Position numbers and translations under genes: made by a program. Source: Maribacter aquimaris (lineage in GTDB: Bacteria; Bacteroidota; Bacteroidia; Flavobacteriales; Flavobacteriaceae). From it: DNA of 64,000 bases. Under the pieces are notes generated by a model. It worked only from the letters and a program-made list of their open reading frames with translations. It had not been told where the DNA came from and searched no databases. Of this stretch, positions 1-8,293 are shown piece by piece. Numbering within the stretch: the first letter of the stretch is position 1; every line of letters starts with the position of its first letter. Location: the NCBI RefSeq assembly GCF_014596745.1, contig NZ_JABTCF010000008.1, positions 1 to 64,000 of the forward strand. Reading direction: 5' to 3'.

Positions 1-49
1 TCTGCGCCGATGGTACTGCTACACTAAGTGGGAGAGTAGGCCGCCGCCT
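1..49 (+). rRNA. rrf: 5S ribosomal RNA, 3' end (partial)
   Basis: The first bases match the conserved 3' end of bacterial 5S rRNA, including the GATGGTACTGC and GGGAGAGTAGG segments that form helices IV/V and the final GCCGCC that pairs with the 5' end. The gene is cut by the window start, so an rRNA operon lies to the left and is read on the plus strand. A terminator follows within a few bases. The exact 3' base is estimated. Confidence 0.93.
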
Positions 50-54
50 TTTTC

Positions 55-93
55 GAGAGTCCTTCACAGCAATGTGAGGGACTCTTTTTTTTT
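55..93 (+). terminator. Intrinsic terminator of the rRNA operon
   Basis: A 12-bp stem with one G-U pair (56-67 with 74-85) closes a 6-base loop and is followed by nine T residues (85-93). It sits directly after the 5S rRNA and ends that transcript. Confidence 0.92.
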
Positions 94-121
94 GACCCAT
101 TTTTGTAGGACCGATGACCTG
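86..121 (+). repeat. 36-bp direct repeat, copy 1
   Basis: Bases 86-121 (the terminator T-tract plus the 28 bases after it) are identical to 539-574. Copy 1 directly follows the rRNA terminator. Confidence 0.9.
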
Positions 122-538
122 GGGTCAAGAACAATTTCTGGGTATTTGGATATTTATACAAATAGTTGGGTTACCCTAAATAGGGATCATGACCCATTGT
201 TGTGTTTATACAAATCTTGTGGTTAATCTGTAAAGGAAGAATGCTATATTTTTTACCCCCTTGAACGGGGTCCTAAAAAAGGAACGGCCTATTTTTGATT
301 TCGTTTTAAATCAAGTGGTTTCCGCATTGGGCGGGGGAAGCCGTCCATAGAGCATTTCACTTTAGTGAAAGCGGCCTGGACGGTGTGGCCGCGGAAAGTG
401 CGTGGATTTAAAGAAATTCAAAATCAGCCTAGCGTTTTTTGTTTCTTTTTTGGGCAATGCAAAAAAGAACAGATCGCCAACTTCGGGATAGTTTATGCTT
501 TCTATTTCTAATTCACATACAACTTTTAGGATTGATCC
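122..538. other. Non-coding stretch after the rRNA operon, with compound hairpins
   Basis: No convincing gene is visible. An 11-base sequence TTTATACAAAT occurs twice (about 150-161 and 205-216). A nested hairpin lies at 341-383: the outer stem CCGTCCA/TGGACGG (341-347 with 377-383) encloses an inner stem TTTCAC/GTGAAA (355-360 with 365-370). A competing stem GCGGCC/GGCCGC (371-376 with 387-392) uses part of the same bases. A 63-codon minus-strand frame at 362-553 has low-complexity composition and no recognisable family. Confidence 0.55.
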
Positions 539-574
539 TTTTTTTTGACCCATTTTTGTAGGACCGATGACCTG
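539..574 (+). repeat. 36-bp direct repeat, copy 2
   Basis: This is an exact second copy of 86-121, including eight leading T residues. It is preceded by a short AGGA/TCCT hairpin (528-539), so this copy also looks like a terminator tail. Nothing recognisable lies between it and the next promoter. Confidence 0.9.
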
Positions 575-699
575 CCCCTTCCGGCAGCATCATGCATAGG
601 CCGCCATTGGTACAGGCCGACCGAAAGCCTAGGTGCCCTCTTGAAACCCCACCACAATATGTGAAAGTCTTTTTTTACGCAATAATGTGGACTATTTTG

Positions 700-707
700 T
701 AATTTTG
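700..707 (+). promoter_or_regulatory. Bacteroidota -7 promoter box for the TrhA-like gene
   Basis: TAATTTTG fits the Bacteroidota sigma-ABfr -7 consensus TAnnTTTG, 22 bases before the ATG at 730. No good -33 TTG is visible. Confidence 0.5.
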
Positions 708-729
708 TCTGCTTAATGGGTAGTCCAAC

Positions 730-1362
730 ATGACTAAGGAATTGACATATCACAAGGAAGAAAAATGGAATGCTATCTCACATGCATTAGGAATCTTTTT
801 TGGTGTTTTTGGATTGTACTTTCTGCTACAACATAATGCACATAAGACCGTGTATGCCCAGATGAGCATAATCATCTACAGCATATCCTTTATCGTGCTG
901 TTTTTGGCCTCAACGCTTTACCATTCGGTTTCCAACCCCGAATTAAAACGCAAATTGAGGGTATTTGACCACATCAGTATTTATTTGTTGATAGCGGGCA
1001 CCTATACCCCCTTGGCCTTAATAACATTGGAAAATGGCAAGGGATGGTTGATATTCTATGTGGTATGGGGAATTGCTGCCGTAGGTACCTTATTGAAGAT
1101 TTTCTTTACCGGGAGGTTCGAGGTACTTTCCTTGATCCTATACTTGGCTATGGGTTGGTTGATCGTAATGGACTTTTCCAATATCATGGCCTATACATCA
1201 AGGCTTGGTATACAATTGCTTTTTTTAGGAGGGGTATTCTATACGATCGGTACTGTTTTCTATGCTTGGAAACGTATACCTTATAACCATTTTATATGGC
1301 ATTTGTTTGTGCTGGGAGGGGCTATAAGCCATTGGCTTTTTATATACTATGATGTGGTTTGA
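730..1362 (+). CDS. trhA: Hemolysin III / TrhA family membrane protein (PAQR fold)
   Basis: A 210-residue integral membrane protein with about seven hydrophobic segments. It carries the conserved positions of the hemolysin III / PAQR family: a glutamate followed by ISHALG near residue 20, the STLYHS segment near 60, the DHISIYLLIAGTYTP segment near 85, and HFIWHLFVLGG...SHW at the C-terminus, whose histidines bind zinc in PAQR proteins. In B. subtilis TrhA (YplQ) affects membrane fluidity homeostasis; the haemolysin name is historical. The gene stands alone between the rRNA operon and a convergent DUF4268 gene, with its own promoter box. Family assignment is firm; the physiological role here is inferred. 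Confidence 0.9.
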   Translation: MTKELTYHKEEKWNAISHALGIFFGVFGLYFLLQHNAHKTVYAQMSIIIYSISFIVLFLASTLYHSVSNPELKRKLRVFDHISIYLLIAGTYTPLALITLENGKGWLIFYVVWGIAAVGTLLKIFFTGRFEVLSLILYLAMGWLIVMDFSNIMAYTSRLGIQLLFLGGVFYTIGTVFYAWKRIPYNHFIWHLFVLGGAISHWLFIYYDVV

Positions 1363-1383
1363 TCATATATGGCCAGAAAGGGG

Positions 1384-1812
1384 TCAGTTTTCGATTATTT
1401 CCCGATATTCCAAAAAGAATGCTTCAAATAGGAGCATGTTTTTGTTCAAAAATTCCATCGTTTCCCGCCACGTATCCTTATTGTGGATGGAAACATTGTT
1501 CAATACAACGTATGCCCTTGAAATTTCTTTCCCATTATCCAGAATCTGGGAATCATTAAAAATAACCTCGGGTAAATAGTCATTTTTCACTATCGATTCC
1601 AGGGATAGTAGTTTGTCCCATAGTTCGATACGTACGCCAAGGTCGGAATGGTCAATATCCAACGAAACCATGGCCTTCTTCAGTTCAAAATGAAACTTTA
1701 GGGAAAGTCCCTTTATCTTGGTATTGTACAATATCCATTTACGGGGAAACGATTTACCAAAGGAAATCCAGAATTCTTGCCGTAATCTTTTCGATGCTTC
1801 CTTACTGAACAT
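1384..1812 (-). CDS. DUF4268 domain-containing protein
   Basis: A 142-residue soluble protein with no signal peptide. The opening SKEASKRLRQEFWISFGKSF and the Phe-rich C-terminus (LLFEAFFLEYREIIEN) match the small flavobacterial proteins annotated as DUF4268. In some other bacteria this domain sits at the end of nuclease-like proteins, but here only the short stand-alone form is present and no catalytic motif is visible. It lies 2 bases downstream of the ZIP transporter gene, so the two are probably co-transcribed. Function unknown. Confidence 0.75.
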   Translation of the reverse strand: MFSKEASKRLRQEFWISFGKSFPRKWILYNTKIKGLSLKFHFELKKAMVSLDIDHSDLGVRIELWDKLLSLESIVKNDYLPEVIFNDSQILDNGKEISRAYVVLNNVSIHNKDTWRETMEFLNKNMLLFEAFFLEYREIIEN

Positions 1813-1814
1813 TG

Positions 1815-2486
1815 TTATAGGGAATATGCAATTACGATCCCAAGTACGATGACCACCAATTTTCTCAAATTGAATTTATGGCCTTCCGAACTTTCAAAAA
1901 GGATAACCGTTGAGATGTGTAAAAACACACCTATGACCAATGCTGTTATGGGGACATAGTATTTCATGGCAAAATCAAAATGGGACGCCATATAATTGCC
2001 TAATGGCGTCATTAAGGAGAACAAGACCATAAAGAATATGGCATAGACCAATTTAATTTTGGAGTTCAGTAGGAAAATGCTCAAAACTATGGCTATCGGA
2101 ATTTTATGGATCAGGATACCATAGATTAAATGGTCATGTTTTTCAATGGGAAAGCCTTCCAACAATGAATGTATCGACAGACTAACGAACAATAACCAAG
2201 GGAATTTCGAGTTCTCAATGTCAAAATGCATATGGCCATGTTCGGCACCTTTGGAAAAGAACTCCAGAAAAATCTGTAATAAAATCCCGAGCATTATATA
2301 GACCCCTACCGTCTTCGAATCCGATATGGCATAGACCGAGGGGAAAAGTTCAAAAATGGTCAAAGACAATAAAAAGGCACCACTAAAGGCCAGTAAGAGT
2401 TTAAAATTCCCATTGTTGGTTGGTTTTACGAAGTATACAAAGGCAAAACTCAACAACACCCCGAGAATGAGCAATACGTAAGTCAT
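1815..2486 (-). CDS. ZIP family divalent metal transporter
   Basis: A 223-residue membrane protein with about eight hydrophobic helices. The ZIP signatures are present: HSLLEGFPI (HxxxEG in TM4) and HKIPIAIVLS (HKxP in TM5), which form the binuclear metal site in bacterial ZIP proteins. A histidine-containing loop (HGHMHFD) precedes TM4. It probably imports zinc or another divalent metal across the inner membrane. The region between this gene and the divergent RlmL-like gene holds a small palindrome (2520-2532) that could be an operator, though this is speculative. Confidence 0.85.
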   Translation of the reverse strand: MTYVLLILGVLLSFAFVYFVKPTNNGNFKLLLAFSGAFLLSLTIFELFPSVYAISDSKTVGVYIMLGILLQIFLEFFSKGAEHGHMHFDIENSKFPWLLFVSLSIHSLLEGFPIEKHDHLIYGILIHKIPIAIVLSIFLLNSKIKLVYAIFFMVLFSLMTPLGNYMASHFDFAMKYYVPITALVIGVFLHISTVILFESSEGHKFNLRKLVVIVLGIVIAYSL

Positions 2487-2549
2487 TAAAGCTGGTTTAG
2501 TTGCGAATACTAATTAATGCCACGTGTCGTGGTTGGCGTAAAATTACTG

Positions 2550-2557
2550 TATTTTTG
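2550..2557 (+). promoter_or_regulatory. -7 promoter box of the RlmL-like gene
   Basis: TATTTTTG is a perfect TAnnTTTG box. The GTG at 2557 overlaps the last base of the box, so it cannot be the start of the translated message; the ATG at 2578 leaves a leader of about 15 bases. Confidence 0.65.
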
Positions 2558-2577
2558 TGGCAATCTTTATAAAGCAT

Positions 2578-3747
2578 ATGAACAATAATTTTAGAATGGT
2601 GGCCAAAACCTTATTTGGTTTTGAAGAACTTTTGGCCAAGGAATTGCGTAACCTTGGTGCTAGTAATGTGAAAGAGGGTGTCCGCAGTGTTTCATTCGAG
2701 GGTGATACCGGTTTTATGTACAAGGCCAACCTTTGTTTACGTACGGCCATAAAAATCATAAAACCCATACATTCGTTTACCGTTCGTAATGAAAATGAGT
2801 TATATAGAAAGATCTATCAAATGGATTGGACCGAATTTCTTTCGACCGATTCAACGTTGGCCATAGATACTACATTGTTTTCAGATGTATTTACCCACTC
2901 GCTCTATGTCTCACAGAAAATCAAGGATGCCATCGTGGATAAATTCAGGGATACTGATGGGCAAAGGCCCAATGTGGATGTCAAGTTTCCCGACATTCGT
3001 ATCAATGTACATATTCATAAGGAGCATTGTAATATATCGTTAGATAGTTCGGGGCGATCCTTACACCACCGGGGATATAGGACAGCCACGAATATAGCAC
3101 CGATCAACGAAGTTTTGGCTGCTGGATTATTATTGTTGAGTGGATGGGACGGACAATCCGATTTTTTGGATCCCATGTGTGGTAGTGGAACATTTTTGAC
3201 CGAGGCTGCGATGATTGCCTGTAATATACCGGCTAACATCAATAGGAAGGAATTCGCTTTTGAAAAATGGAATGATTTTGATGAGGAGCTTTTTCAAAAG
3301 ATCATTGAAAGTAGCTTAAACAAAACCCGTGAGTTTCATCATAAGATTGTAGGGTATGATAAGGCACCTTCTGCGGTACGGAAGTCCATAGACAACATAG
3401 CCAATGCCAATCTTTCGGAATATATTACGGTAGAACGTAAGAGTTTCTTCGATTCAACCAAGTTCACCGATGCCCATTTGCACATGGTATTTAATCCACC
3501 TTATGGGGAGCGTTTGAATCTTGATATGGAGGATTTCTATTCGTCTATCGGTAATACGCTAAAGCAGGAATACCCAGGTACAGAGGCTTGGTTTATTACA
3601 TCAAATTTGGAGGCCCTTAAGTTTGTGGGCTTACGGCCTTCGAGAAAGATCAAGGTTTTCAATAGCCATTTAGAGTCACGTTTGGTCAAATACGTGATGT
3701 ATGAAGGGAGTAAAAAGGCCAAATACCAAAATAAAGACAACGATTAG
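2578..3747 (+). CDS. THUMP domain class I SAM-dependent RNA methyltransferase (RlmL-like)
   Basis: About 389 residues. An N-terminal THUMP RNA-binding domain (roughly residues 45-155) is followed by an N2-guanine methyltransferase domain of the COG0116 group. Visible motifs are FLDPMCGSGTFLTEAAMIA (SAM motif I) and the catalytic FNPPYGERL (N-P-P-Y motif IV). It probably methylates G2445 of 23S rRNA, as the N-terminal half of E. coli RlmL does; the second E. coli half (RlmK) is absent, which is usual in this phylum. The start was set at ATG 2578 because the family begins close to F-x-M-V-A-K-T-L-F-G and the earlier GTG lies in the promoter box. A small membrane protein gene follows 3 bases after the stop codon. 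Confidence 0.88.
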   Translation: MNNNFRMVAKTLFGFEELLAKELRNLGASNVKEGVRSVSFEGDTGFMYKANLCLRTAIKIIKPIHSFTVRNENELYRKIYQMDWTEFLSTDSTLAIDTTLFSDVFTHSLYVSQKIKDAIVDKFRDTDGQRPNVDVKFPDIRINVHIHKEHCNISLDSSGRSLHHRGYRTATNIAPINEVLAAGLLLLSGWDGQSDFLDPMCGSGTFLTEAAMIACNIPANINRKEFAFEKWNDFDEELFQKIIESSLNKTREFHHKIVGYDKAPSAVRKSIDNIANANLSEYITVERKSFFDSTKFTDAHLHMVFNPPYGERLNLDMEDFYSSIGNTLKQEYPGTEAWFITSNLEALKFVGLRPSRKIKVFNSHLESRLVKYVMYEGSKKAKYQNKDND

Positions 3748-3750
3748 TCT

Positions 3751-3981
3751 ATGAAACCAAAAACACGTGCTGTAGTATACAATTTTTTAGGCTTTGCGAT
3801 ACTTTTTCTGGTCTTACGTTTTGCTTTTGGCTATTTTTTTGATATAAGCCGATTTTATTTGGCCTTGGCGGCGGCAGTTTCCGCCAGCTTTTTAGCCCCA
3901 AAATTTGGGGTTGTGGAAGGTGATGGGCATGCAAAGATTATGATGAAATGGATTTTCATCAAAGGCTTTCGTGAAATCTAA
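3751..3981 (+). CDS. Small two-helix membrane protein of unknown function
   Basis: A 76-residue protein with two hydrophobic segments (about residues 10-30 and 36-50) joined by the FFDISRF turn, and a basic C-terminus. It starts 3 bases after the RlmL-like gene stops and is surely in its operon. Similar small proteins accompany this methyltransferase in other flavobacteria, to my recollection. No function is known. Confidence 0.7.
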   Translation: MKPKTRAVVYNFLGFAILFLVLRFAFGYFFDISRFYLALAAAVSASFLAPKFGVVEGDGHAKIMMKWIFIKGFREI

Positions 3982-4014
3982 GGGTTCTTCTCGGGTTACC
4001 GAAGTACTGAAAAT

Positions 4015-4809
4015 TTAATTCCGAGGTCCGTCATTGGGCTTTTCAGGTCGTTCAGGGCCCTGTTCCATTTCAGGTTTTTCCTTTTTTCGCTTGTTCGCCT
4101 TTTTGTACAACGGTATCATATAGGTGATGGAATAATTATATCCTATTCCGAATTTACTGTCATCGGTAACTTTATTGAAGCCTGGTATAAATAGATTGGG
4201 GAAATCTTCCGACTCCTTGTTGTTGGTCAAAAAAGCAATACGAAGACTACCACCCAGATATAAATTGGTGAACAATTCGGCTTTTAATCCAAAGATAAAT
4301 TCGAGCCATGAGGCGTTTAAGCCATCAAATTCCTGGGCCTCTGAGGAACCATTGGGGAATGCGTCAGTGTTCCAATACCTACTGGTGTCGTAATAGTCAA
4401 AGTTGTTCAAGGTCTGACTAAAGGAACTTAGTGCAAATCTTCCACCAATAAAAATGGAATTGTTCATACCGTACCAATTTTCATAGGTATTATAATCAAT
4501 GCCCAGTTTAATATAACTACCCGATGTGGTAAAATTGTATAGGTCCTCTTGAGATGTTTTGTCCTCAGTGCCCATCTCTCCGGCGATGTATAATTTTTGG
4601 TTCAAACGATAATCCGCGACTATTTCGAGTCCTTTGTAATCATCACTGGTCTGGGTAAGGATGATACGGCTAAGGTCAACCCCGACCCTTAAACCATAAG
4701 TTTGCTTGTGTACAACGGTATCTTTGGGCTGTAGGTCAATGGTTTCTTCTTGAGCCCATCCAGTAAAGAGGAACATCAGAAGACTAAGGCTAGTGAAATA
4801 TCTTAACAT
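4015..4809 (-). CDS. DUF6048 family outer-membrane-like protein
   Basis: A 264-residue protein with a signal peptide (MLRYFTSLSLLMFLFTGWAQ). The body has alternating beta-strand-like segments rich in Tyr, Gly and Asn (YGLRVGVDLSRI, SYIKLGIDYNTYENW, FGIGYNYSITYMIPLYKK), which suggests a small outer-membrane beta-barrel. The tail is Lys/Glu/Pro-rich. It matches the flavobacterial family annotated DUF6048, which sits after DUF6452 and rlmD. Its start overlaps the end of the DUF6452 gene by 20 bases, so the two are translationally coupled. Role unknown. Confidence 0.75.
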   Translation of the reverse strand: MLRYFTSLSLLMFLFTGWAQEETIDLQPKDTVVHKQTYGLRVGVDLSRIILTQTSDDYKGLEIVADYRLNQKLYIAGEMGTEDKTSQEDLYNFTTSGSYIKLGIDYNTYENWYGMNNSIFIGGRFALSSFSQTLNNFDYYDTSRYWNTDAFPNGSSEAQEFDGLNASWLEFIFGLKAELFTNLYLGGSLRIAFLTNNKESEDFPNLFIPGFNKVTDDSKFGIGYNYSITYMIPLYKKANKRKKEKPEMEQGPERPEKPNDGPRN

Positions 4810-5281
4810 GGGCTGTATCTGAATTTTCTATCGTGGGGTTGACAATCTCAATACTCTTAATCCAATTATCGGTATCGATGGTTAAATCGGTATCTGAAAT
4901 TTCGTAGTTGGCAACAAATCCACAGGCTCGGGAAATGTATACTTCCTTTGTCTCATAGGAGTAGGTAAGTACATCATAATTTACAGGGCCATCATCGGTC
5001 GTTTGTTGGGACAGGACAAAGGTGGTGTTTGTAAAATCGGACCGTAAGGGTACAGCGATTGAATCTGACGCAGCGTTGGTGATAATATCCAGGGTGTCTG
5101 GGGAAACAAGTCCCCTAACGACCAAGTTGGAAACATCCTTGAATTCGGTGGGATCGGTGGCGTCGTAAAAACGCATTACCAAATGCGGCGTATCACCTTC
5201 GACGCAGATATCATCTTTTTCGCACCCAGCGAAGGGAACGATGCCGATTAAAATGAAAAAAGCAATTTTTATTTTATTCAT
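4790..5281 (-). CDS. DUF6452 family lipoprotein
   Basis: About 163 residues from the ATG at 5281; a longer frame to 5311 would overlap rlmD and has no signal-peptide logic. The first 20 residues end in a lipobox-like PFAGC, followed by EKDDIC, so it is probably a lipoprotein with an acidic residue tract after the lipidated Cys. The rest is beta-rich and has a CGF motif near the end. It lies between rlmD and DUF6048 in a three-gene operon. Function unknown. Confidence 0.75.
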   Translation of the reverse strand: MNKIKIAFFILIGIVPFAGCEKDDICVEGDTPHLVMRFYDATDPTEFKDVSNLVVRGLVSPDTLDIITNAASDSIAVPLRSDFTNTTFVLSQQTTDDGPVNYDVLTYSYETKEVYISRACGFVANYEISDTDLTIDTDNWIKSIEIVNPTIENSDTAHVKIFH

Positions 5282-5285
5282 GAAG

Positions 5286-6695
5286 CTATAACTTTTCCAA
5301 AAGTACAACATTTTCTACATGATGCGTTTGCGGAAACATATCTACAGGTTGAACTTTAGTTACGCTATATTGATGTTTCATCATCTCCAAGTCCCGGGCT
5401 TGGGTCGCACTATTGCAACTTACATAAACGATTTTTTTTGGGGCGATGTTTAAAATCTGTTGAACAACGTCCTTATGCATACCATCCCTTGGGGGGTCTG
5501 TAATTATGATATCGGGGGTACCATGGGTTTCGATGAAGTCGGTGTTGAACACATGCTTCATATCGCCAACAAAGAAATCGACATTGTCGATATTATTATT
5601 GGCCGCATTGGCCTTGGCATCTATGATGGCTTCAGGAACAGATTCTATACCTACGACCTTTTTGGCATTTTTAGAAACGAATTGGGCAATGGTACCTGTT
5701 CCGGTATACAGGTCATACACCAATTCTTTTCCGGATAGTCCCGCGAAATCACGGGTGACCTTATACAACTCGTAGGCTTGCTCCGAATTGGTTTGGTAGA
5801 ATGATTTGGCATTGATCTTAAATTGAAGACCTTCCATTTCCTCTATGATGTGGTCCCTTCCTGAAAAGCAGATGATTTCTTGGTCATAAATGGTATCATT
5901 CTGTTTCTTGTTGATCACATATTGCAAAGAGGTGATTTGGGGAAACACGCTGGTTAGATGGTTCAGTAATAGTTCCCTTTTAATCCGATCCTCTTCAAAA
6001 AACTGGATCAACACCATGATTTCCCCGGTAGAGGCAGTTCGTATCATCAAGGTACGCAACATACCGTATTGATTTCGGGGATTGAAAAAAGTAATGTCGT
6101 TTTTCTGGGCAAAATCCTTTACTTCCAATCGAATGGCATTTGAAGGGTCTGCTTGAAGGTGGCACTTTTTTATATCTAAAATCTTGTCCCACATACCTGG
6201 AATATGAAAACCTAGGGCGTTCTTGTCTTCAATTTCAACGTCGGATTGAATTTCCGCCAAGGTCAACCAACGACTATCGGAAAAGGAGAACTCCATTTTG
6301 TTTCGATAGAAGTACTGGTCTTTAGAACCTATAATGGGGTTTATACTGGGTAGCTCTAAATGCCCAATACGACGAAGGTTGTTCTCTACTTCCCGTTGTT
6401 TGTAGTACAATTGGTGCCCATAACCCATATTTTGCCATTTACAGCCGCCACAAATCCCAAAATGTTCGCACTTGGGTTCCACACGTTTGTCGGAGTAGGA
6501 GTGGAAATTAATCGCCGATCCTTCAAAATACGCCTTTCGCTTTTTAGTGGTCTGCACATCAACTACGTCACCGGGTACGGTGTTGTTCATAAAGATGACC
6601 CTGCCATCGGGTGCTTTTCCCACTGTTTTGCCCTTGGCCCCGGCATCTATTACTTCTATATTCTCGAAGACCTGTCTTTTGTTCTTTTTACGCAT
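5286..6695 (-). CDS. rlmD: 23S rRNA (uracil-C5)-methyltransferase RlmD
   Basis: A 469-residue member of the TrmA/RumA family. An N-terminal TRAM domain (about 5-65) precedes the iron-sulfur cluster motif CEHFGICGGCKWQ (about 75-90), then the methyltransferase domain with YDLYTGTGTIA (SAM motif I), DPPRDGMH and the nucleophile in YVSCNSATQARDL. In E. coli RlmD makes m5U1939 in 23S rRNA. The presence of both TRAM and the 4Fe-4S cysteines fits RlmD better than TrmA. A -7 box ends only 4 bases before the ATG, so its mRNA may be leaderless. It heads an operon with DUF6452 and DUF6048. Confidence 0.92.
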   Translation of the reverse strand: MRKKNKRQVFENIEVIDAGAKGKTVGKAPDGRVIFMNNTVPGDVVDVQTTKKRKAYFEGSAINFHSYSDKRVEPKCEHFGICGGCKWQNMGYGHQLYYKQREVENNLRRIGHLELPSINPIIGSKDQYFYRNKMEFSFSDSRWLTLAEIQSDVEIEDKNALGFHIPGMWDKILDIKKCHLQADPSNAIRLEVKDFAQKNDITFFNPRNQYGMLRTLMIRTASTGEIMVLIQFFEEDRIKRELLLNHLTSVFPQITSLQYVINKKQNDTIYDQEIICFSGRDHIIEEMEGLQFKINAKSFYQTNSEQAYELYKVTRDFAGLSGKELVYDLYTGTGTIAQFVSKNAKKVVGIESVPEAIIDAKANAANNNIDNVDFFVGDMKHVFNTDFIETHGTPDIIITDPPRDGMHKDVVQQILNIAPKKIVYVSCNSATQARDLEMMKHQYSVTKVQPVDMFPQTHHVENVVLLEKL

Positions 6696-6699
6696 GGCG

Positions 6700-6707
6700 C
6701 AAAAATA
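6700..6707 (-). promoter_or_regulatory. -7 promoter box of rlmD, 4 bases from the ATG
   Basis: On the minus strand this reads TATTTTTG and is followed by CGCC and then the ATG of rlmD. With the usual distance from this box to the transcription start, the message would begin at or next to the start codon. Confidence 0.65.
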
Positions 6708-6850
6708 CTAATAGGTTTGCATTTATAGTAGGTATCTTTCGTAGTATACTAATAAAATAATCCTAAAAGATGAACCTTTTTTAATTTCATAGGCTTTTGC
6801 TAATTAAATCAATGCAAAACTACCTAAAGTAGAATAAGGTATAATAGGGT

Positions 6851-6888
6851 AAAAAAAAAGGGTTCCGAATTTTGGAACCCCTTTTTTT
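6851..6888 (-). terminator. Terminator of the MscS-like gene
   Basis: A 7-bp perfect stem (GGGTTCC at 6860-6866 with GGAACCC at 6874-6880) is flanked by a run of nine A on the left (a U-tract on the minus strand) and seven T on the right. It lies 25 bases past the stop of the MscS-like gene. Confidence 0.85.
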
Positions 6889-6912
6889 GCTAAATACAAA
6901 TAATCTATACGA

Positions 6913-8088
6913 TTACTGTTTTTTATGATTGAACCTATCTAAGATACGTTCCATCTGTTTTCCTGCTGCAGCACGACCTCCAAGACCAAAAGAAAGAGCT
7001 ATGGTTGTGGCTACTGTAGCTAAGGTAATACCAAAAGCCATGTTTATGATTTCATCGCCAATACCCATTGTTTTAAGACCCATTGCCAAAAAGATGGCGA
7101 GTATACAAATTCTAAGGATGGAAGCAACAAATTGGTTGTTGTTGCTTTTTGAAAGACTTTTATATGCGATACCTGAAATCCAGTTTCCGATAATAAGAAT
7201 GATCAATCCGAAAAGGATGTTACCTGCTACTCCTGAGATAGTATTTAAGATTTCGGTAAGTTTTATGAACTCTAATTTTTCAATGGCGGTCATTAAACCA
7301 AAAAGGACAATAAAGAAGAAGGCAAGATTACCTACCAATTTAGGTATATTGGTTTTCGAAGAGATTCCTTCAAGGTTCATGCTGCTCAGCAATTCGTTTA
7401 TTTTTAGGTTTTCCAGTAAGTCACTTAATAATTGAGAGGCGAAACGTCCTCCGACTACAAAGAAAATCAATATGATAACAGCAACTAAAATTCTTGGAAT
7501 AGCAGCAAAAAATTGCTCAAGCATAACGGTTGCCGGTTCAGAGATGGTATCCATATTCAAGATGTTCAAGGCAGTGATCAACATTGGTATGAAAATGAAG
7601 ATGAAGACCAATTTTTTCAAAATTCCCACAAGGTTAAGATTATTAGGTAGTTTTAATTTGGGAACGAAATCTTGGATAGTATCACCTGAGAGGCCTACCA
7701 ATTCTGATACAATGGTCGCCAACATATAACCAATATAGCCTACAAGACCAGCCCCTACGATATTAGGTACAAAAGCCAAGAAGTTATTGAGTAAGTTTTT
7801 AACTGGCTCCAAAACATTGGTCATTCCTAGTTTTTCAAGAGCAAGCATAAAAACAAAGATCATAGCTAGAAAGTAAACTAACTTTCCTATAAAACTTGAA
7901 AGTTTCATTTTATCCGAACTAAGCTTATCATCTATTTTGGTTTTTTTGATGAGTTTTGTGATAAGCCTTTTTATGAATCCGGCAATAAGGGAGCCTATAA
8001 TCAATATTAAAATTGCTGCAATTGTGTTAGGTAAATAGTCTCCAAGTGAATTGGATAAACTGTCTAAAGTGTTTTGTAAATAATTCAT
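6913..8088 (-). CDS. MscS-like protein built of 'conserved TM helix' repeats
   Basis: About 391 residues from ATG 8088; the frame runs on to 8133, but the extension MKNIFLVVTIKQ looks non-native and this family starts right before the first amphipathic segment. It contains several repeats of the 'conserved TM helix' motif, recognised by LPNTIAAILILIIGSLIAG, FVPNIVGAGLVGYIGYMLA and IPRILVAVIILIFFVVGGRF, and ends with GLGGRAAAGKQMERIL, typical of these proteins. The canonical MscS beta-domain is missing, so gating by membrane tension is uncertain. It is transcribed alone and has a strong terminator. Confidence 0.82.
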   Translation of the reverse strand: MNYLQNTLDSLSNSLGDYLPNTIAAILILIIGSLIAGFIKRLITKLIKKTKIDDKLSSDKMKLSSFIGKLVYFLAMIFVFMLALEKLGMTNVLEPVKNLLNNFLAFVPNIVGAGLVGYIGYMLATIVSELVGLSGDTIQDFVPKLKLPNNLNLVGILKKLVFIFIFIPMLITALNILNMDTISEPATVMLEQFFAAIPRILVAVIILIFFVVGGRFASQLLSDLLENLKINELLSSMNLEGISSKTNIPKLVGNLAFFFIVLFGLMTAIEKLEFIKLTEILNTISGVAGNILFGLIILIIGNWISGIAYKSLSKSNNNQFVASILRICILAIFLAMGLKTMGIGDEIINMAFGITLATVATTIALSFGLGGRAAAGKQMERILDRFNHKKQ

Positions 8089-8215
8089 TATTGGTGTTTG
8101 TTTAATGGTTACAACTAAAAATATATTTTTCAAAAAGGATTAAATCCTGATTTATAAAATCTTATGTCAAAATCGACAATAGCCCATTAATTATCGATGA
8201 AAGGATATTATTTTC

Positions 8216-8223
8216 TATTTTTG
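8216..8223 (+). promoter_or_regulatory. -7 promoter box of rocD
   Basis: TATTTTTG fits TAnnTTTG and implies a leader of about 65 bases before the ATG at 8294. No riboswitch-like fold was recognised in the leader. Confidence 0.55.
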
Positions 8224-8293
8224 TGTTCTACAGTAGGATGATTTCTCTCCCAAAGAAGGAATTGCTAAAGTTTTATTTAAATAATCAAGTAAC

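Noticed and set aside
362-553. 63-codon minus-strand reading frame in the post-rRNA spacer
   Set aside because: Composition is Lys/Phe-rich low complexity, no promoter or family is visible, and it overlaps the hairpin region; not supported as a gene.
6929-7435. 168-codon plus-strand frame opposite the MscS-like gene
   Set aside because: The opposite strand is clearly a membrane protein with family repeats, and this frame has no start context or family.
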